Source: Arthrobacter sp. DWC3 | GTDB lineage: Bacteria > Actinomycetota > Actinomycetes > Actinomycetales > Micrococcaceae | Assembly (NCBI RefSeq): GCF_002929375.1 | Contig: NZ_PJIP01000008.1 | Location: 62,001-126,000, forward strand | DNA length: 64,000 nt | Direction of reading: 5' to 3' | Part shown: positions 27,953 through 37,431 of the stretch, piece after piece | Layout of the letters: each line of letters opens with the position of its first letter | How positions within the stretch are numbered: position 1 is the stretch's first letter | Notes under the pieces: model-generated | What the model saw: the letters and a program-made list of their open reading frames with translations, nothing else | The model's database searches: none | What the model was told of the DNA's origin: nothing | Made by a program: the position numbers and the translations under genes

Positions 27953-28864
27953 TCAGAAGAGGATGGTCGCGAAGGTGTCCACCTGGTCGAAGCCCACGCG
28001 CTTGTAGGCGGCGATGGCGCGGGCATTGTAGGAGTTCACGTAGAGGCTCACGGTGGGCGCGAGGGCGCGGGCGGCGACGACGACGCCGGCCATGTACGCG
28101 GCGCTCAGTCCCTTGCCGCGGTGGTCGGGGTTCATCCATACGCCCTGCACCTGCACGGCCTGGGAGGACACGGTGCCGAGTTCGGCCTTGAAGATCACCT
28201 GGCCGGCGTCGTCGAACGCCGCCAGGGAGTGCTTGCGGGCGATGAGGGAGGCGACGCGGCGGCGGTAGTGCTCGGACCCGCCGATGAACGGCGAGTAGCC
28301 CACCTCCTCCTCGAACATCGCGGCGCACGCGGGCAGCAGCCGGTCGAGCTCCTCGGGCCGTGTGAACCGGAGGTCCGGCGCGGGCGTGACGAGGGGGTCC
28401 GTGTCGATGGCCATGAGCGGCTGGGTGGGGCGGACGTCGAACGGCTCCGCGCTGTAGTCCTCGAACGTGGACCACAGGTCCATCACGCCCTCGGACAGGC
28501 CGAAGATCGAGGAGAAGGACCTCCCGGAACGCCCGAGGTGGTCACCGAAGATGGCACCGGTCGCGTCGTCGACACCGACGGGCACGAGGTTCACGCCCGC
28601 CCAGCAGGCGGCGCGGAGGTCGTGGTGGCGGAACATGCCGATGATCTCGCCGCCCGAGAAGGACGGCGCGGCGCTGCCCATCGACTCGAGGTGGGAGGCC
28701 ACGAACACGTTGGCCACGGGATCGTCGTTGACGATGGCCCACAGGTCCCGGGTGTCCTCCTCGCCGAGGACACGGAAGGACCAGGGCCCCTCGGGGTCGG
28801 GGTGCGCCCTAGCTGACGGTAACCATGGGGCCACCCTGGCCAGCAGTTTCGCCATCGGACTCAC
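27953..28864 (-). CDS. DUF4081 / GNAT-family N-acetyltransferase
   Basis: A 303-residue protein: an N-terminal DUF4081-like domain (to about residue 150) and a C-terminal GNAT domain. The latter has the acetyl-CoA site [24 protein letters not shown] and the closing [23 protein letters not shown]. The target of acetylation is unknown. Mycobacteria keep the same gene directly after ispG. The start is GTG 28864 with GAGGAG four bases upstream. It lies 56 bases inside the ispG coding region, an unusually long same-strand overlap. ATG 28855 is a possible alternative. Confidence 0.88.
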   Translation of the reverse strand: MSPMAKLLARVAPWLPSARAHPDPEGPWSFRVLGEEDTRDLWAIVNDDPVANVFVASHLESMGSAAPSFSGGEIIGMFRHHDLRAACWAGVNLVPVGVDDATGAIFGDHLGRSGRSFSSIFGLSEGVMDLWSTFEDYSAEPFDVRPTQPLMAIDTDPLVTPAPDLRFTRPEELDRLLPACAAMFEEEVGYSPFIGGSEHYRRRVASLIARKHSLAAFDDAGQVIFKAELGTVSSQAVQVQGVWMNPDHRGKGLSAAYMAGVVVAARALAPTVSLYVNSYNARAIAAYKRVGFDQVDTFATILF

Positions 28865-29975
28865 CCATCTCCTCTGCGAGCCGCATGGCTTCCTCGATGA
28901 GGGTCTCCACGATCTGGTCCTCGGGGACGGTCTTGATGACCTCGCCGCGGACGAAGATCTGGCCCTTGCCGTTGCCGGACGCGACGCCGAGGTCGGCCTC
29001 GCGGGCCTCGCCCGGTCCGTTGACCACGCAGCCCATGACGGCGACGCGCAGCGGCACCTCCATGCCCTCGAGGCCGGCGGTGACCTCCTCGGCGAGCGTG
29101 TAGACGTCGACCTGCGCCCTGCCGCACGAGGGGCAGGACACGATCTCGAGCTTGCGCGGGCGGAGGTTGAGCGACTGCAGGATCTGGTTGCCCACCTTGA
29201 TCTCCTCGACCGGCGGGGCGGAGAGGGACACGCGGATGGTGTCGCCGATGCCCTTCGAGAGCAGGGCCCCGAAGGCCGTGGCGGACTTGATGGTGCCCTG
29301 GAAGGCGGGCCCGGCCTCGGTCACGCCGAGGTGCAGGGGCCAGTCGCCGCGCTCGGCGAGGAGCTCGTACGCGCGGACCATGATCACGGGGTCGTTGTGC
29401 TTCACGGAGATCTTGAAGTCGTGGAAGTCGTGCTCCTCGAAGAGGGACGCCTCCCAGACAGCGGACTCCACGAGGGCCTCGGGCGTGGCCTTGCCGTACT
29501 TCTGCATGAGGCGGGGGTCCAGGGAACCGGCATTGACGCCGATGCGGATCGAGGTGCCGGCGGCCTTCGCGGCGTCCGCGATCTGCTTGACCTGGTCGTC
29601 GAACTTCCTGATGTTGCCGGGGTTCACGCGGACGGCGGCGCACCCGGCGTCGATGGCCGCGAAGACGTACTTGGGCTGGAAGTGGATGTCGGCGATGACC
29701 GGGATCTGCGACTTCTTCGCGATGATCGGCAGGGCCGCGGCGTCATCGGCGGACGGGCAGGCCACGCGGACGATGTCGCAGCCCGTGGCCGTCAGCTCGG
29801 CGATCTGCTGGAGCGTCGCGTTGATGTCCGTGGTGGGCGTGGTGGTCATCGACTGGATGCTGATCGGCGAGTCCGAACCGACGCCCACCGAACCGACCTT
29901 GATCTGGCGGGTCTTGCGCCGGGGCGCGAGGACCGGCGGCGGCGCTGCGGGCATTCCTAGGTTGACCGAGGTCAA
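28809..29975 (-). CDS. ispG: 4-hydroxy-3-methylbut-2-en-1-yl diphosphate synthase (flavodoxin)
   Basis: IspG is the [4Fe-4S] enzyme of the penultimate MEP-pathway step to isoprenoid precursors. The 388-residue protein has [38 protein letters not shown] and the cluster cysteines in [11 protein letters not shown] and [16 protein letters not shown]. The start I select is TTG 29975-29973 ([15 protein letters not shown]), with GGAGG five bases upstream. The in-frame ATG at 29987 has no Shine-Dalgarno because the GGAGG lies downstream of it. It belongs to the dxr-rseP-ispG neighbourhood but is separated from rseP by three small genes. Confidence 0.96.
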   Translation of the reverse strand: MTSVNLGMPAAPPPVLAPRRKTRQIKVGSVGVGSDSPISIQSMTTTPTTDINATLQQIAELTATGCDIVRVACPSADDAAALPIIAKKSQIPVIADIHFQPKYVFAAIDAGCAAVRVNPGNIRKFDDQVKQIADAAKAAGTSIRIGVNAGSLDPRLMQKYGKATPEALVESAVWEASLFEEHDFHDFKISVKHNDPVIMVRAYELLAERGDWPLHLGVTEAGPAFQGTIKSATAFGALLSKGIGDTIRVSLSAPPVEEIKVGNQILQSLNLRPRKLEIVSCPSCGRAQVDVYTLAEEVTAGLEGMEVPLRVAVMGCVVNGPGEAREADLGVASGNGKGQIFVRGEVIKTVPEDQIVETLIEEAMRLAEEMGESDGETAGQGGPMVTVS

Positions 29976-30074
29976 TGGTTCCTCCATGCTGGCGGTCGTG
30001 ACCGCACGTCTGACGGGTTCGTTTTTCTCATTATCCACCCGCCCCGGCGGTCCGGAAGGCGGTGGCGATATACG

Positions 30075-30365
30075 TCACACGTGGTCGCGGAATGCCCCGA
30101 TGATGGGTTTCCACTCGGTGGTCTTGACCGCCGAGATGGCTCCCGCGACGGCGAAGGGGTCCTGGCCCACCAGCCGGCTGAGGTCCGACTCGCTCTCCGA
30201 GGTGAACAGCAGGAGTGCTCCGCTGCCGTCGGCGAAGGGCCCGGACGCGAGGACACGGCCCTGTCCGACGAGCTCCTCGAGCCACTGCCGGTGGGCGGGT
30301 CGGTGCTGTGCGCGGAGGTCGTCGTGGTCGGGGTTGTACACGTACTCGACGGCGAAGATGCTCAT
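30075..30365 (-). CDS. YciI-family protein
   Basis: A 96-residue protein of the YciI/YCII fold (dimeric alpha-beta barrel). It begins MSIFAVEYVYNPDHDD and has HRQWLEELVGQGRVLASGPFADGSGALLLF, then DPFAVAGAISAVKTTEWKPI. The His-Asp pair of the family is present (H24 region and D46 region). Most members have no assigned reaction; some act as dehydrochlorinases or isomerases. It lies 99 bases upstream of ispG on the same strand and 18 bases after the membrane gene. Confidence 0.85.
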   Translation of the reverse strand: MSIFAVEYVYNPDHDDLRAQHRPAHRQWLEELVGQGRVLASGPFADGSGALLLFTSESESDLSRLVGQDPFAVAGAISAVKTTEWKPIIGAFRDHV

Positions 30366-30383
30366 GGGGTCACCCTACGTGAG

Positions 30384-30824
30384 TCACAGCAGGTACACCT
30401 TGACGAGGGTCGCGACACCCGCGGCCCACAGCATGGAGGTCAGGGTGCCGATGATGAAGCGCTCCGACGCGGCCGGCGTCTCCTTCAGCTCGGCGTACCG
30501 GCCGAGGGCCTTGACGGCCACCACGTAGGCGATGGCGACGGGCTGGCCGCCGAGGACGGCGACGGTCACCGCGAGGCGCTCGAGCACGCCGATGACGAGT
30601 CCGCCCCGGAGCACCCCGGGAGGCAGGGCGTCCACGGGTGCCTGGGGTGGTTGGGCGGGCGGTTCGGGGAGGTCGAGCTGCGGCTGGTCCGCGGGCTCGG
30701 GCAGTTCCTCGCGGCGCCGTTCCGCGGTGTCCACGGAGCGTGCCAGGCGCAGCACGAGCATGGTCACGGGCAGGCCGACGCCGCCCGCCACCACCAGCGC
30801 CGTCACGATCCACAGTGCGTCCAC
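30384..30824 (-). CDS. membrane protein paired with a SatD-like gene (DUF3307 C-terminus-like)
   Basis: A 146-residue protein from GTG 30824, preceded by GGAGGAGG. It has an N-terminal helix (about 5-25), a Pro/Glu-rich linker (35-75) and a C-terminal hydrophobic region (GVLRGGLVIGVLERLAVTVA, then IAYVVAVKALGRYAEL and FIIGTLTSMLWAAGVATLV). That tail resembles the last part of DUF3307 membrane proteins, which often neighbour satD genes. This comparison is from memory and needs a profile search. Same strand and order as the SatD-like gene, 156 bases upstream, suggest a two-gene unit. Function is unknown. Confidence 0.75.
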   Translation of the reverse strand: MDALWIVTALVVAGGVGLPVTMLVLRLARSVDTAERRREELPEPADQPQLDLPEPPAQPPQAPVDALPPGVLRGGLVIGVLERLAVTVAVLGGQPVAIAYVVAVKALGRYAELKETPAASERFIIGTLTSMLWAAGVATLVKVYLL

Positions 30825-30980
30825 CGAACCTCCTCCTGGTCGATCGTTCTCTGACCCATGTCTACCGCACGGCACCCCCGGACGGGTGCCGGCGACCTGT
30901 GCGCCGTCGAAATCGCAGGGACGACCGCCGGACGCGCCTCCGGATGGTTTCTTCTGCGGTCCCGCGAGGGCGGGTGCTCC

Positions 30981-31601
30981 CTACGCGCCGCCTGCATCCG
31001 CCCAGGCCAGCAGTCGCGCCGCGGCGGACCGGACGGCGTGCTCCTCGTGCCAGGCGGCCCGGGCCGCGGCCTTGCTCACGGCCTGCGGGCTGATGCCGAG
31101 CGTGCGGGCGACGGCCGTCTGGGTGCCGCGCTCACCGGGCTGCAGGAGGTCGAGGATGCGCCACTCGGCCTCCGAGCGTCCCAGGACGTGCCGGCCGAGC
31201 AGTGCGAGCACGCCTTCCGCCTCCGACGCCGCCTCCGCTGCCGCGCCGGCTCCGCCGTCGGACGCCTCGACGGCGAGCGGCGCGCGCTCCCCCGTCTTCT
31301 TGGCGCGCTCCACGGCGCGCCGGGCCGCCACGAAGGCGGGGCCCCGGGCCTCACGCGGCGAGCGCGGGAGGGGCTCCTCCACCCCTCCGATGCCGATGCC
31401 GACGTACCAGCCGCCGGAGCGCAGGCAGAGCAGCACGGCGTCGACGACGTCGCCCGCGCGGGCCAGGACGCCCTGCGCCTCGTCGCCGACCGAGCGCTCC
31501 CAGGGCAGGACGGTGCCGATGGGAGCGAGGAGGTCCAGCAGGTCCGGGATGCGGTCCGCGGTGCTGCGGCTGCCGGCCTGGTCGATCGTGAGGACGAACA
31601 T
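30981..31601 (-). CDS. SatD-like protein with C-terminal helix-turn-helix
   Basis: A 206-residue protein. The N-terminal part carries signatures reminiscent of SatD proteins: FVLTIDQAGSRST, SVGDEAQGVLA (G39-D40-E41) and GIGIGGVEE followed by ARGPAFVAARRAVERAK. A Gly/Ala-rich linker and a C-terminal helix-turn-helix (TQTAVARTLGISPQAVSKA, residues 160-178) follow. SatD is named from the ffh-satCDE acid-tolerance locus of Streptococcus mutans; its biochemistry is unknown. The fused DNA-binding domain and a palindromic promoter suggest it controls its own expression (inference). ATG 31601 has no Shine-Dalgarno. Confidence 0.8.
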   Translation of the reverse strand: MFVLTIDQAGSRSTADRIPDLLDLLAPIGTVLPWERSVGDEAQGVLARAGDVVDAVLLCLRSGGWYVGIGIGGVEEPLPRSPREARGPAFVAARRAVERAKKTGERAPLAVEASDGGAGAAAEAASEAEGVLALLGRHVLGRSEAEWRILDLLQPGERGTQTAVARTLGISPQAVSKAAARAAWHEEHAVRSAAARLLAWADAGGA

Positions 31602-31604
31602 TCA

Positions 31605-31638
31605 TCAACCGTATGAGGTTGAAATCTGATTTACAACC
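31605..31638 (-). promoter_or_regulatory. leaderless promoter overlapped by GGTTG/CAACC palindromes
   Basis: On the minus strand TTGTAA (31636-31631), a 17-base spacer and TACGGT (31613-31608) precede the ATG by six bases. That is consistent with a leaderless transcript. The same stretch carries inverted repeats: TCAACC (31605-31610) with GGTTGA (31617-31622), and GGTTGAAATC (31617-31626) with GATTT-A-CAACC (31628-31638). An autoregulatory operator for the HTH-bearing gene product is likely. Confidence 0.6.
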
Positions 31639-31640
31639 GA

Positions 31641-32984
31641 TCAGCCGAAGAGGTCGACCGGCTTCACGATGTCGGCGTAGATCAGCAGGACGCCCATGCC
31701 CATCAGCAGGATCGCGACGGCGTACGTGAGTGGCAGGAGCCTGGCCATGTCGAACGGCCCGGGATCCGGGCGGCCGAACAGGCGGGCCAGGGTGCGCCGG
31801 AGGCCCTCCCACAGCGCCCCTGCGACGTGGCCGCCGTCGAGCGGGAGGAGCGGGATGAGGTTGAACACGAACAGCGCCAGGTTCACGCCCGCCACCAGTC
31901 CGATCAGCGTGGCCGCACGGGATTCCACGGGGATCTCCTCCATCGCGGAGATCTCCCCCGCGATCCGGCCGACGCCCACCACGCTGATGGGACCCTCGGG
32001 ATCGCGGGGCGCGTCCGAGAAGGCGGCCCTCCCGACGTCGACCACGCGCTGCGGGAGGTTCAGGACCACGCCGGCCACGCGGGCCAGCGAGTCGCCGACG
32101 GCGGGGAGCACGGCGCTCGCCGGCTGCGGGACGAGTTCCTGCGTCGACCCGACGCCGATGAAGCCCACCTCCTGCGTGACGGTGGTGCCGTCGTCGTCGA
32201 CCTCCGCCGTGCCGTCCGCCGTGGCGACGGGCCGTTCCGTGAGCAGCGGGGTGATGGTCGAGTCGACGGTCTCGCCGTCGCGCTCGTAGCTGATGGAGAC
32301 CTCACGGCCGGCCGCGTCCCTGATCCAGCCGGAGAGTTCGTCCCAGCTCGTGACGTCCCGGCCGTCGAAGGCGACCACGCGGTCGCCGGGCAGGAGGCCC
32401 GCCTCGTACGCCGGGGCGGCGGGGTCGTCGGCTCCGCACTCCGTCTGACCGGTCTCGGCCTGCTGGCTCGCGGGGACCACGCACTCGGAGACGGAGGCGA
32501 TCGTGGTGGTGGGCTGGGCGGTGCCGAAGCCCATGAGGAGGACGGCGAACAGCACCGTGCCGATCAGGAGGTTCATCAGCGGGCCACCCATCATGATGAT
32601 GATGCGTTTCCAGATGGGCAGCTTGTAGAACACGCGGTTCTCGTCGCCCGGCTGGAGCTGCTCCGCGGCGGCCTGCCGTGCGTCGTTGGTGAGCTGCTGG
32701 AACACGCCGGTGCTGGACTGGCGCACGGCGGCGTCCCCCGTCGCGGCGGGCGGGAACATGCCCACCATCGAGACGTAGCCGCCGGCAGGGATCGCCTTGA
32801 GCCCGTACTCGGTCTCGCCCCGGCGCCGCGACCACACGGTGGGACCGAAACCCACCATGTACTGCGTCACGCGGACCCTGAACAGCTTGGCGGGCACGAG
32901 GTGTCCCACCTCGTGCAGTGCGATCGAGGCGGCGATCCCCACGACGACGAAGAGCACCCCGACGATGAACAACAGAACGGTCAC
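31641..32984 (-). CDS. rseP: RseP/Rip1-type site-2 intramembrane metalloprotease
   Basis: Site-2 proteases cut anti-sigma factors and similar proteins inside the membrane. The 447-residue protein has the zinc motif HEVGH (H24-H28) in the first helix and a PDZ domain in the middle ([21 protein letters not shown]). The second metal-ligand motif [13 protein letters not shown] lies in the C-terminal helices. The GTG start at 32984 overlaps the dxr stop as GTGA. The dxr-rseP-ispG arrangement is conserved in Actinobacteria, where the homologue is called Rip1. Substrates here are unknown. Confidence 0.94.
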   Translation of the reverse strand: MTVLLFIVGVLFVVVGIAASIALHEVGHLVPAKLFRVRVTQYMVGFGPTVWSRRRGETEYGLKAIPAGGYVSMVGMFPPAATGDAAVRQSSTGVFQQLTNDARQAAAEQLQPGDENRVFYKLPIWKRIIIMMGGPLMNLLIGTVLFAVLLMGFGTAQPTTTIASVSECVVPASQQAETGQTECGADDPAAPAYEAGLLPGDRVVAFDGRDVTSWDELSGWIRDAAGREVSISYERDGETVDSTITPLLTERPVATADGTAEVDDDGTTVTQEVGFIGVGSTQELVPQPASAVLPAVGDSLARVAGVVLNLPQRVVDVGRAAFSDAPRDPEGPISVVGVGRIAGEISAMEEIPVESRAATLIGLVAGVNLALFVFNLIPLLPLDGGHVAGALWEGLRRTLARLFGRPDPGPFDMARLLPLTYAVAILLMGMGVLLIYADIVKPVDLFG

Positions 32985-34255
32985 AGCTCTTCCTTCCGGC
33001 TTCCCGGTGCGGCTGCCGTGTCCGGCAGCGACTCCCCCGACCCACAACGGGCCCGGGCGCTCGTGCGTGCCCACCGCTCGGCCTCGAGGACCGCGGCGAG
33101 GGTGAGTTCCTTCCCGCTGCCGTCCGCGGCTTCCAGTGCGCGCTGGTCGTCGACGACGGCGGACACCGTGTCCACGATGTCAGTGAAACCTATGGCTCCC
33201 CTGTGGAAGGCGTCCACGGCCTCCTCGTTCGCGGCGTTGAACACGGCCATGCGCGTACCTCCCTCGGCCGCGGCCCGTTTGGCGAGGCTGATGGCCGGGA
33301 ACGCCTCCTCGTCCAGGGGCTCGAAGTTCCACTCGGCGGGCCGGTTCCAGCTGCAGGCCTTCGCCGACCCCGGCACGCGGAAGGGCCAGCCCATGCCGAG
33401 GGCGATCGGGAGGCGCATGTCCGGCGGTGAGGCCTGCGCGAGGGTGGAGCCGTCCACGAACTGGACCATCGAGTGGATCACGGACTGCGGGTGCACGACG
33501 ACGTCGATCCGCTCCAGCGGGATGTCGAAGAGCAGGTGGGCCTCGATGACCTCGAGGGCCTTGTTGACCATGGACGCGGAGTTCGTGCTGATGACGCGGC
33601 CCATGTCCCACGTGGGGTGGGCGACGGCCTGGGCCGGGGTGACGTTGCGCAGCTGCGAGCGCGTCAGGCCACGGAACGGTCCGCCCGAGGCGGTGAGGAT
33701 CAGGCGGTCCACCTCGTCCGCCGTGCCTCCGCGCAGCGCCTGGGCGATGGCGGAGTGCTCCGAGTCGACCGGGACGAGCTGGCCGGGAGCGGCGGCGGCC
33801 CGCACGAGGGCTCCCCCGGCGATCAGCGACTCCTTGTTGGCGAGCGCGAGCAGGTGCCCGGCGGCGAGCGCGGCGAGGGTGGGTTCGAGGCCGATGGAGC
33901 CGGTGATGCCGTTGAGGACGACGTCGGCGTCGGGCCACGCGGCGATGGCCGCCGCGGCGCGGTCCCCGGCGAAGAGCTGCGGTGCATAGCCGGAGACCCC
34001 GGCGGCGTCGGCGGCCTGTCCGATGGCCTGCTCGAGTTCGGCCTCCGTGGCCGAGGCGACGCCCACGGCCGGCGCGCGGACGGCGACGGCCTGACGGGCG
34101 AGGAGGTCCAGGTTCCGCCCGCCCGCGCTGAGTCCGGCGACGCTGAAACGGTCCGGGGCGGCGGCGATCACGTCGAGCGCCTGCGTGCCGATCGAGCCGG
34201 TGGAGCCGAGGATGGACACGCGCCGGTGCTCGCGGGTGGGGTTGCTGAAATCCAT
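32981..34255 (-). CDS. dxr: 1-deoxy-D-xylulose 5-phosphate reductoisomerase
   Basis: Dxr converts DXP to MEP, the committed step of the non-mevalonate isoprenoid pathway. The 424-residue protein has the NADPH motif [14 protein letters not shown], then [32 protein letters not shown] and [20 protein letters not shown], which hold metal and substrate ligands. A C-terminal extension of about 20 residues overlaps rseP. The ATG at 34255 has no clear Shine-Dalgarno; GATACT lies six bases upstream, so this may also be a leaderless start. Confidence 0.96.
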   Translation of the reverse strand: MDFSNPTREHRRVSILGSTGSIGTQALDVIAAAPDRFSVAGLSAGGRNLDLLARQAVAVRAPAVGVASATEAELEQAIGQAADAAGVSGYAPQLFAGDRAAAAIAAWPDADVVLNGITGSIGLEPTLAALAAGHLLALANKESLIAGGALVRAAAAPGQLVPVDSEHSAIAQALRGGTADEVDRLILTASGGPFRGLTRSQLRNVTPAQAVAHPTWDMGRVISTNSASMVNKALEVIEAHLLFDIPLERIDVVVHPQSVIHSMVQFVDGSTLAQASPPDMRLPIALGMGWPFRVPGSAKACSWNRPAEWNFEPLDEEAFPAISLAKRAAAEGGTRMAVFNAANEEAVDAFHRGAIGFTDIVDTVSAVVDDQRALEAADGSGKELTLAAVLEAERWARTSARARCGSGESLPDTAAAPGSRKEEL

Positions 34256-34509
34256 GGCCCCAGTATCCCGCAGAGTGGGAGGTCGGGATCTCAGGGTGGG
34301 GCAGCAAGCGCTCGCTCGCGCACCGGGATGACCGGCAATTCCTCCTCGATCAGGTGCCGCTTCCGGCCCTGTTGTGCGCGGCGATACTGTCGGTGCCGGG
34401 TGATTGGATCAAGCATGATCACCGGATCGGCGCTGCTGACCCTCGAGGACGCCTACGTCGAGGCGGCCTGGGCTGGCCCGCGGAGGCGGTCGACGAGATC
34501 CTCGGCCCG

Positions 34510-35886
34510 ATGGAGGACCTGAGCACGGACGATGCAGGGTTCGACCGGTACGCGCGTGCTCGTGTCGAGGAGGCATCGCCGTTCGGTCTGGTGGCCCGGT
34601 TGCAGGACGCCCCGATGATCGCCGCTCGCTCCAGCCTCGATGACACGCTCGACCTGCTGCGTGCGGCCGACCGGCTGGCATCCTGGGCTGCCGCCCAGCG
34701 GGCCCGGTGGATCTCGCAGGTCCACACCTTCAGCGATCGCGGGCACCAGTCATGGTCCGACCGGTCGTCATCCCTCGCGTTCACCGAGACGGTCGTGGAG
34801 ACCGCGGCGCTGCTGAAGCTGTCCGAAGGTTCGGCCGCGAGGCTCGTCTCGGAGTCGCTGACCCTGACCGGTGAGCTGGCGAACGCCCTGGACGCCCTTG
34901 GGACGGGCGAGATCTGCCCTGCGCGGGCGTCCGTCATCGTCGAGCAGTCCCGCACCCTTCCCGACAAGGCCGTGCACACGTTCGAGGCCGAGATCCTGCA
35001 GGTCGCAGGAGACCTGAACCGGCCCCGGCTGACGGCGCGGTGCCGGCGGCTGCGGGAGAAGCTGCACCCCGAGACACTGACCACCCGTCGGGTGAAGGCC
35101 GCGGCCGACCGGTGCGTGGTCTTCGAGCCGGGTCAGGACGGGATGGCGTGGTTGAACGCCTACCTCCCGGCGGAGCAGGCACTGGCTCTCCACACCACCG
35201 TGGACGCAGCAGCCCGCAACCTGCGGGCCGACGACGACCTACGGACCCTGCCGCAGTTGCGGGCCGACGTCCGGGCGGACCTGCTGCTCGGCACCGATCG
35301 GGGGGCTCGTTCCTCCTCGGCGACGATCGTGGTCACCGTCCCGGTGTTCTCGCTGATGGGGCTCACCGATGAGCCGGCAGAGCTCGAGGGCTACGGCCCT
35401 ATCCCGGCCGATGCGGCCCGGAAACTCGCAGCGGACGCCTCCTCGTGGATGCGCCTGCTCACCCACCCGTACACCGGCGCCGTTCTCGGTCTCGACCGGA
35501 CGCGGTACCGCCCGAGCGAGGACCTGCGGACGTGGGTGCAGCTCCGGAACGGGACCTGCATCTTCTACGGGTGCTCGCGTCCGGCCAGCCGCTGCGACCT
35601 CGACCATCTGCTCGCATGGGCCGACGACGGATCGACCGGTGCGGACAACCTCTATCCCGCCTGCAAGCGACACCACATGCTCAAGCACCAGACGGACTGG
35701 ACGCCGAGTCCCGATCCCGACGGCGGCCTGACCTGGCTGTCGCCGGGCGGCCGTGCCTACACGACGCCGCCGGAGCCGCCGCCCGGCGAGCCGGGAACTT
35801 CCGAAACCGCCCGGATACTGAGGACCGTCGAATCGGCGATGCGCGACGAGCACTCGTCCCACGCCGACGCGCTGCCGCCCTTCTGA
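34510..35886 (+). CDS. DUF222/HNH endonuclease-type protein, 5' end uncertain
   Basis: At least 458 residues: a DUF222 region (about residues 20-300) and a C-terminal HNH motif (C...C...RCDLDHLLAWADDG...NLYPACKRHHMLKH, about 350-393). Actinobacteria carry many such proteins, and no physiological role is established. The frame continues upstream to about 34466 as GWPAEAVDEILGP. A neighbouring frame starting at ATG 34415 (MITGSALLTLEDAYVEAAW) looks like the natural N-terminus, so a one-base deletion near 34475 or a sequencing error is likely. ATG 34510 is the first start in the main frame after that point. No Shine-Dalgarno supports it. Confidence 0.75.
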   Translation: MEDLSTDDAGFDRYARARVEEASPFGLVARLQDAPMIAARSSLDDTLDLLRAADRLASWAAAQRARWISQVHTFSDRGHQSWSDRSSSLAFTETVVETAALLKLSEGSAARLVSESLTLTGELANALDALGTGEICPARASVIVEQSRTLPDKAVHTFEAEILQVAGDLNRPRLTARCRRLREKLHPETLTTRRVKAAADRCVVFEPGQDGMAWLNAYLPAEQALALHTTVDAAARNLRADDDLRTLPQLRADVRADLLLGTDRGARSSSATIVVTVPVFSLMGLTDEPAELEGYGPIPADAARKLAADASSWMRLLTHPYTGAVLGLDRTRYRPSEDLRTWVQLRNGTCIFYGCSRPASRCDLDHLLAWADDGSTGADNLYPACKRHHMLKHQTDWTPSPDPDGGLTWLSPGGRAYTTPPEPPPGEPGTSETARILRTVESAMRDEHSSHADALPPF

Positions 35887-36019
35887 GAGCGCAGATCCGG
35901 GAGACGGAAGCCGGCGCTCCGAGACAGGTCCGACTCGCGTGACATCGGCTCCGTGAACGGGTCCGACTGTCGTAGGAACGTCGAGTACGGGATTGTCCTG
36001 CCGTGCTGGGTCCAGCCTG

Positions 36020-36568
36020 CTAGCCTCGCGGCTCGTACCGCAGGACCACCGCGCCCGAGCCGAACTCCTGCCGGTCCACCAGGCGGAGGTCGACGGACTT
36101 CGAGAGCCCGGAGAAGAGCGTGGGACCATGGCCTGCGATCCGCGGGTGCACCACGAACTCGTACTCGTCGATCAGGCCCAGTTGCGCGAGGGCGAGAGGG
36201 AGCGTGACCCCTCCGGTGAGCAGTCCCCTGCCGGGTTGCCGCTTGAGCGCACCGACCGCCTCCGCCAGGTCGCCGCGCAGCAGTTCGGCGTTCCAGTCGA
36301 CGCTCCGCAGGGTGCTCGACACGACGTACTTCTTCGCCGCATCGATGGTCCGCGCGAAGGGATCGGTCCCCGCGGGCTCTCCACGGGAGGGGGCGGGCGC
36401 GCGGAACGCTTCCTCCATCATCCCGTAGGTCACCCGGCCGAACAGGAGGGCATCGGCCCGCTCGAGGTTCTCCGCCGCGTGACGATGCAGTTCCTCGTCC
36501 GCGATGCCCTCACGATGGTCGCAGCACCCGTCGAGGGTGATGTTGATGGAGTACCGTAGCGGCTGCAT
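36020..36568 (-). CDS. dihydrofolate-reductase-like (RibD C-terminal) family protein
   Basis: A 182-residue protein with the DHFR/RibD-C fold: MQPLRYSINITLDGCCDHREG at the start, then RADALLFGRVTYGMMEEAF, YVVSSTLRS and GRGLLTGGVTLPLALAQLGLIDEYEFVVHPRIAGHGPTLF. Such stand-alone members are common in soil actinobacteria and are presumed NAD(P)H-dependent reductases of unknown substrate. They are not the housekeeping DHFR. It is the last gene before the leucine operon ends (39 bases apart, same strand), but no metabolic link is evident. Confidence 0.87.
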   Translation of the reverse strand: MQPLRYSINITLDGCCDHREGIADEELHRHAAENLERADALLFGRVTYGMMEEAFRAPAPSRGEPAGTDPFARTIDAAKKYVVSSTLRSVDWNAELLRGDLAEAVGALKRQPGRGLLTGGVTLPLALAQLGLIDEYEFVVHPRIAGHGPTLFSGLSKSVDLRLVDRQEFGSGAVVLRYEPRG

Positions 36569-36606
36569 CGCCCCAGCCTACGGAGATCGACGCCGGGCAC
36601 AACCCC

Positions 36607-37431
36607 TCAGTCGCGCTGCGCCCTGCCCAGCACGCTGCGGGCGTGCCGGAGGACGGGCTCGTCCACCATCCGCCCCTCGTACGTGAACACTCCGCGCTCG
36701 TGCTCGGCGGCGGCGAGCAGGGCACGGGCGCGCTCCACCTCGTCGTCTCCCGGGGCGAAGGCGGCACGAACGGCGGCCACCTGGCCCGGATGGATGCACG
36801 CCTTCGCCGAGAAACCCGACGCCACGGCGTCGTCGGCCTCCGCCGCGAGGCCCCCGGTGTCGGCGATGTCGACGTACACGGCGTCGATGCAGCCCACACC
36901 TGCGGCACCTGCCGCCAGCAGCACCTGCGAGCGCGCCTGCAGGGCCACGGCCCGGTACGTCCCGGTGGAGGTCCGGCTCGAGGTCCCACCGAGGGAGGCC
37001 ACGAGGTCCTCGGCGCCCCACATGAGCGCGGTCACGCCGTCGGCCCGGGCGATCCCGACCGCGTTCACGACGCCGCGCGCCGTCTCGCACAGCGCGATGA
37101 CGTCCACGTCGCCGAGGGCTTCCCGGACGGCGGCGACGTCGTCGGGTGATTCCGTCTTGGCGAGCATGACCGTGCGGTACGCCGTACGCCGGACCGCCTC
37201 GCAGTCGAGGGTGAAGTCCGGCGTCCCGACGGCGTTGAGCCGCACCACGGTGCGGTCCGGGGACAGTGCCGACCCGGCGAGCGCAGCGCGCGCCGACGGC
37301 TTCGCGTCCGGCGCGACGGCGTCCTCGAGGTCGAGGATGACGGTGTCGGAGCGGTCCGCCGCCTTGCCGTAGCGTTCCGGGCGATCCGCGGGGCAGAACA
37401 GCAGCGCGGGGCCGAGGGCGATAGCGCTCAC
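36607..37431 (-). CDS. CitE-like HpcH/HpaI-family CoA-ester lyase
   Basis: A 274-residue TIM-barrel protein with [56 protein letters not shown] and [14 protein letters not shown]. The metal-binding Glu/Asp set of the CitE/CoA-ester-lyase family is present. In this operon the fitting role is cleavage of 3-hydroxy-3-methylglutaryl-CoA. The corresponding mycobacterial protein (Rv2498c) has been reported as a beta-hydroxyacyl-CoA lyase. GTG 37431 overlaps the maoC stop as GTGA, which fixes the start over a longer in-frame alternative. Confidence 0.88.
   Translation of the reverse strand: MSAIALGPALLFCPADRPERYGKAADRSDTVILDLEDAVAPDAKPSARAALAGSALSPDRTVVRLNAVGTPDFTLDCEAVRRTAYRTVMLAKTESPDDVAAVREALGDVDVIALCETARGVVNAVGIARADGVTALMWGAEDLVASLGGTSSRTSTGTYRAVALQARSQVLLAAGAAGVGCIDAVYVDIADTGGLAAEADDAVASGFSAKACIHPGQVAAVRAAFAPGDDEVERARALLAAAEHERGVFTYEGRMVDEPVLRHARSVLGRAQRD

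Noticed and set aside
34354-34509. GTG 34354 as start of the DUF222/HNH gene
   Set aside because: The extra 52 residues ([13 protein letters not shown]...RGRLRRGGL) look like an out-of-frame translation of the neighbouring frame and no Shine-Dalgarno precedes them.
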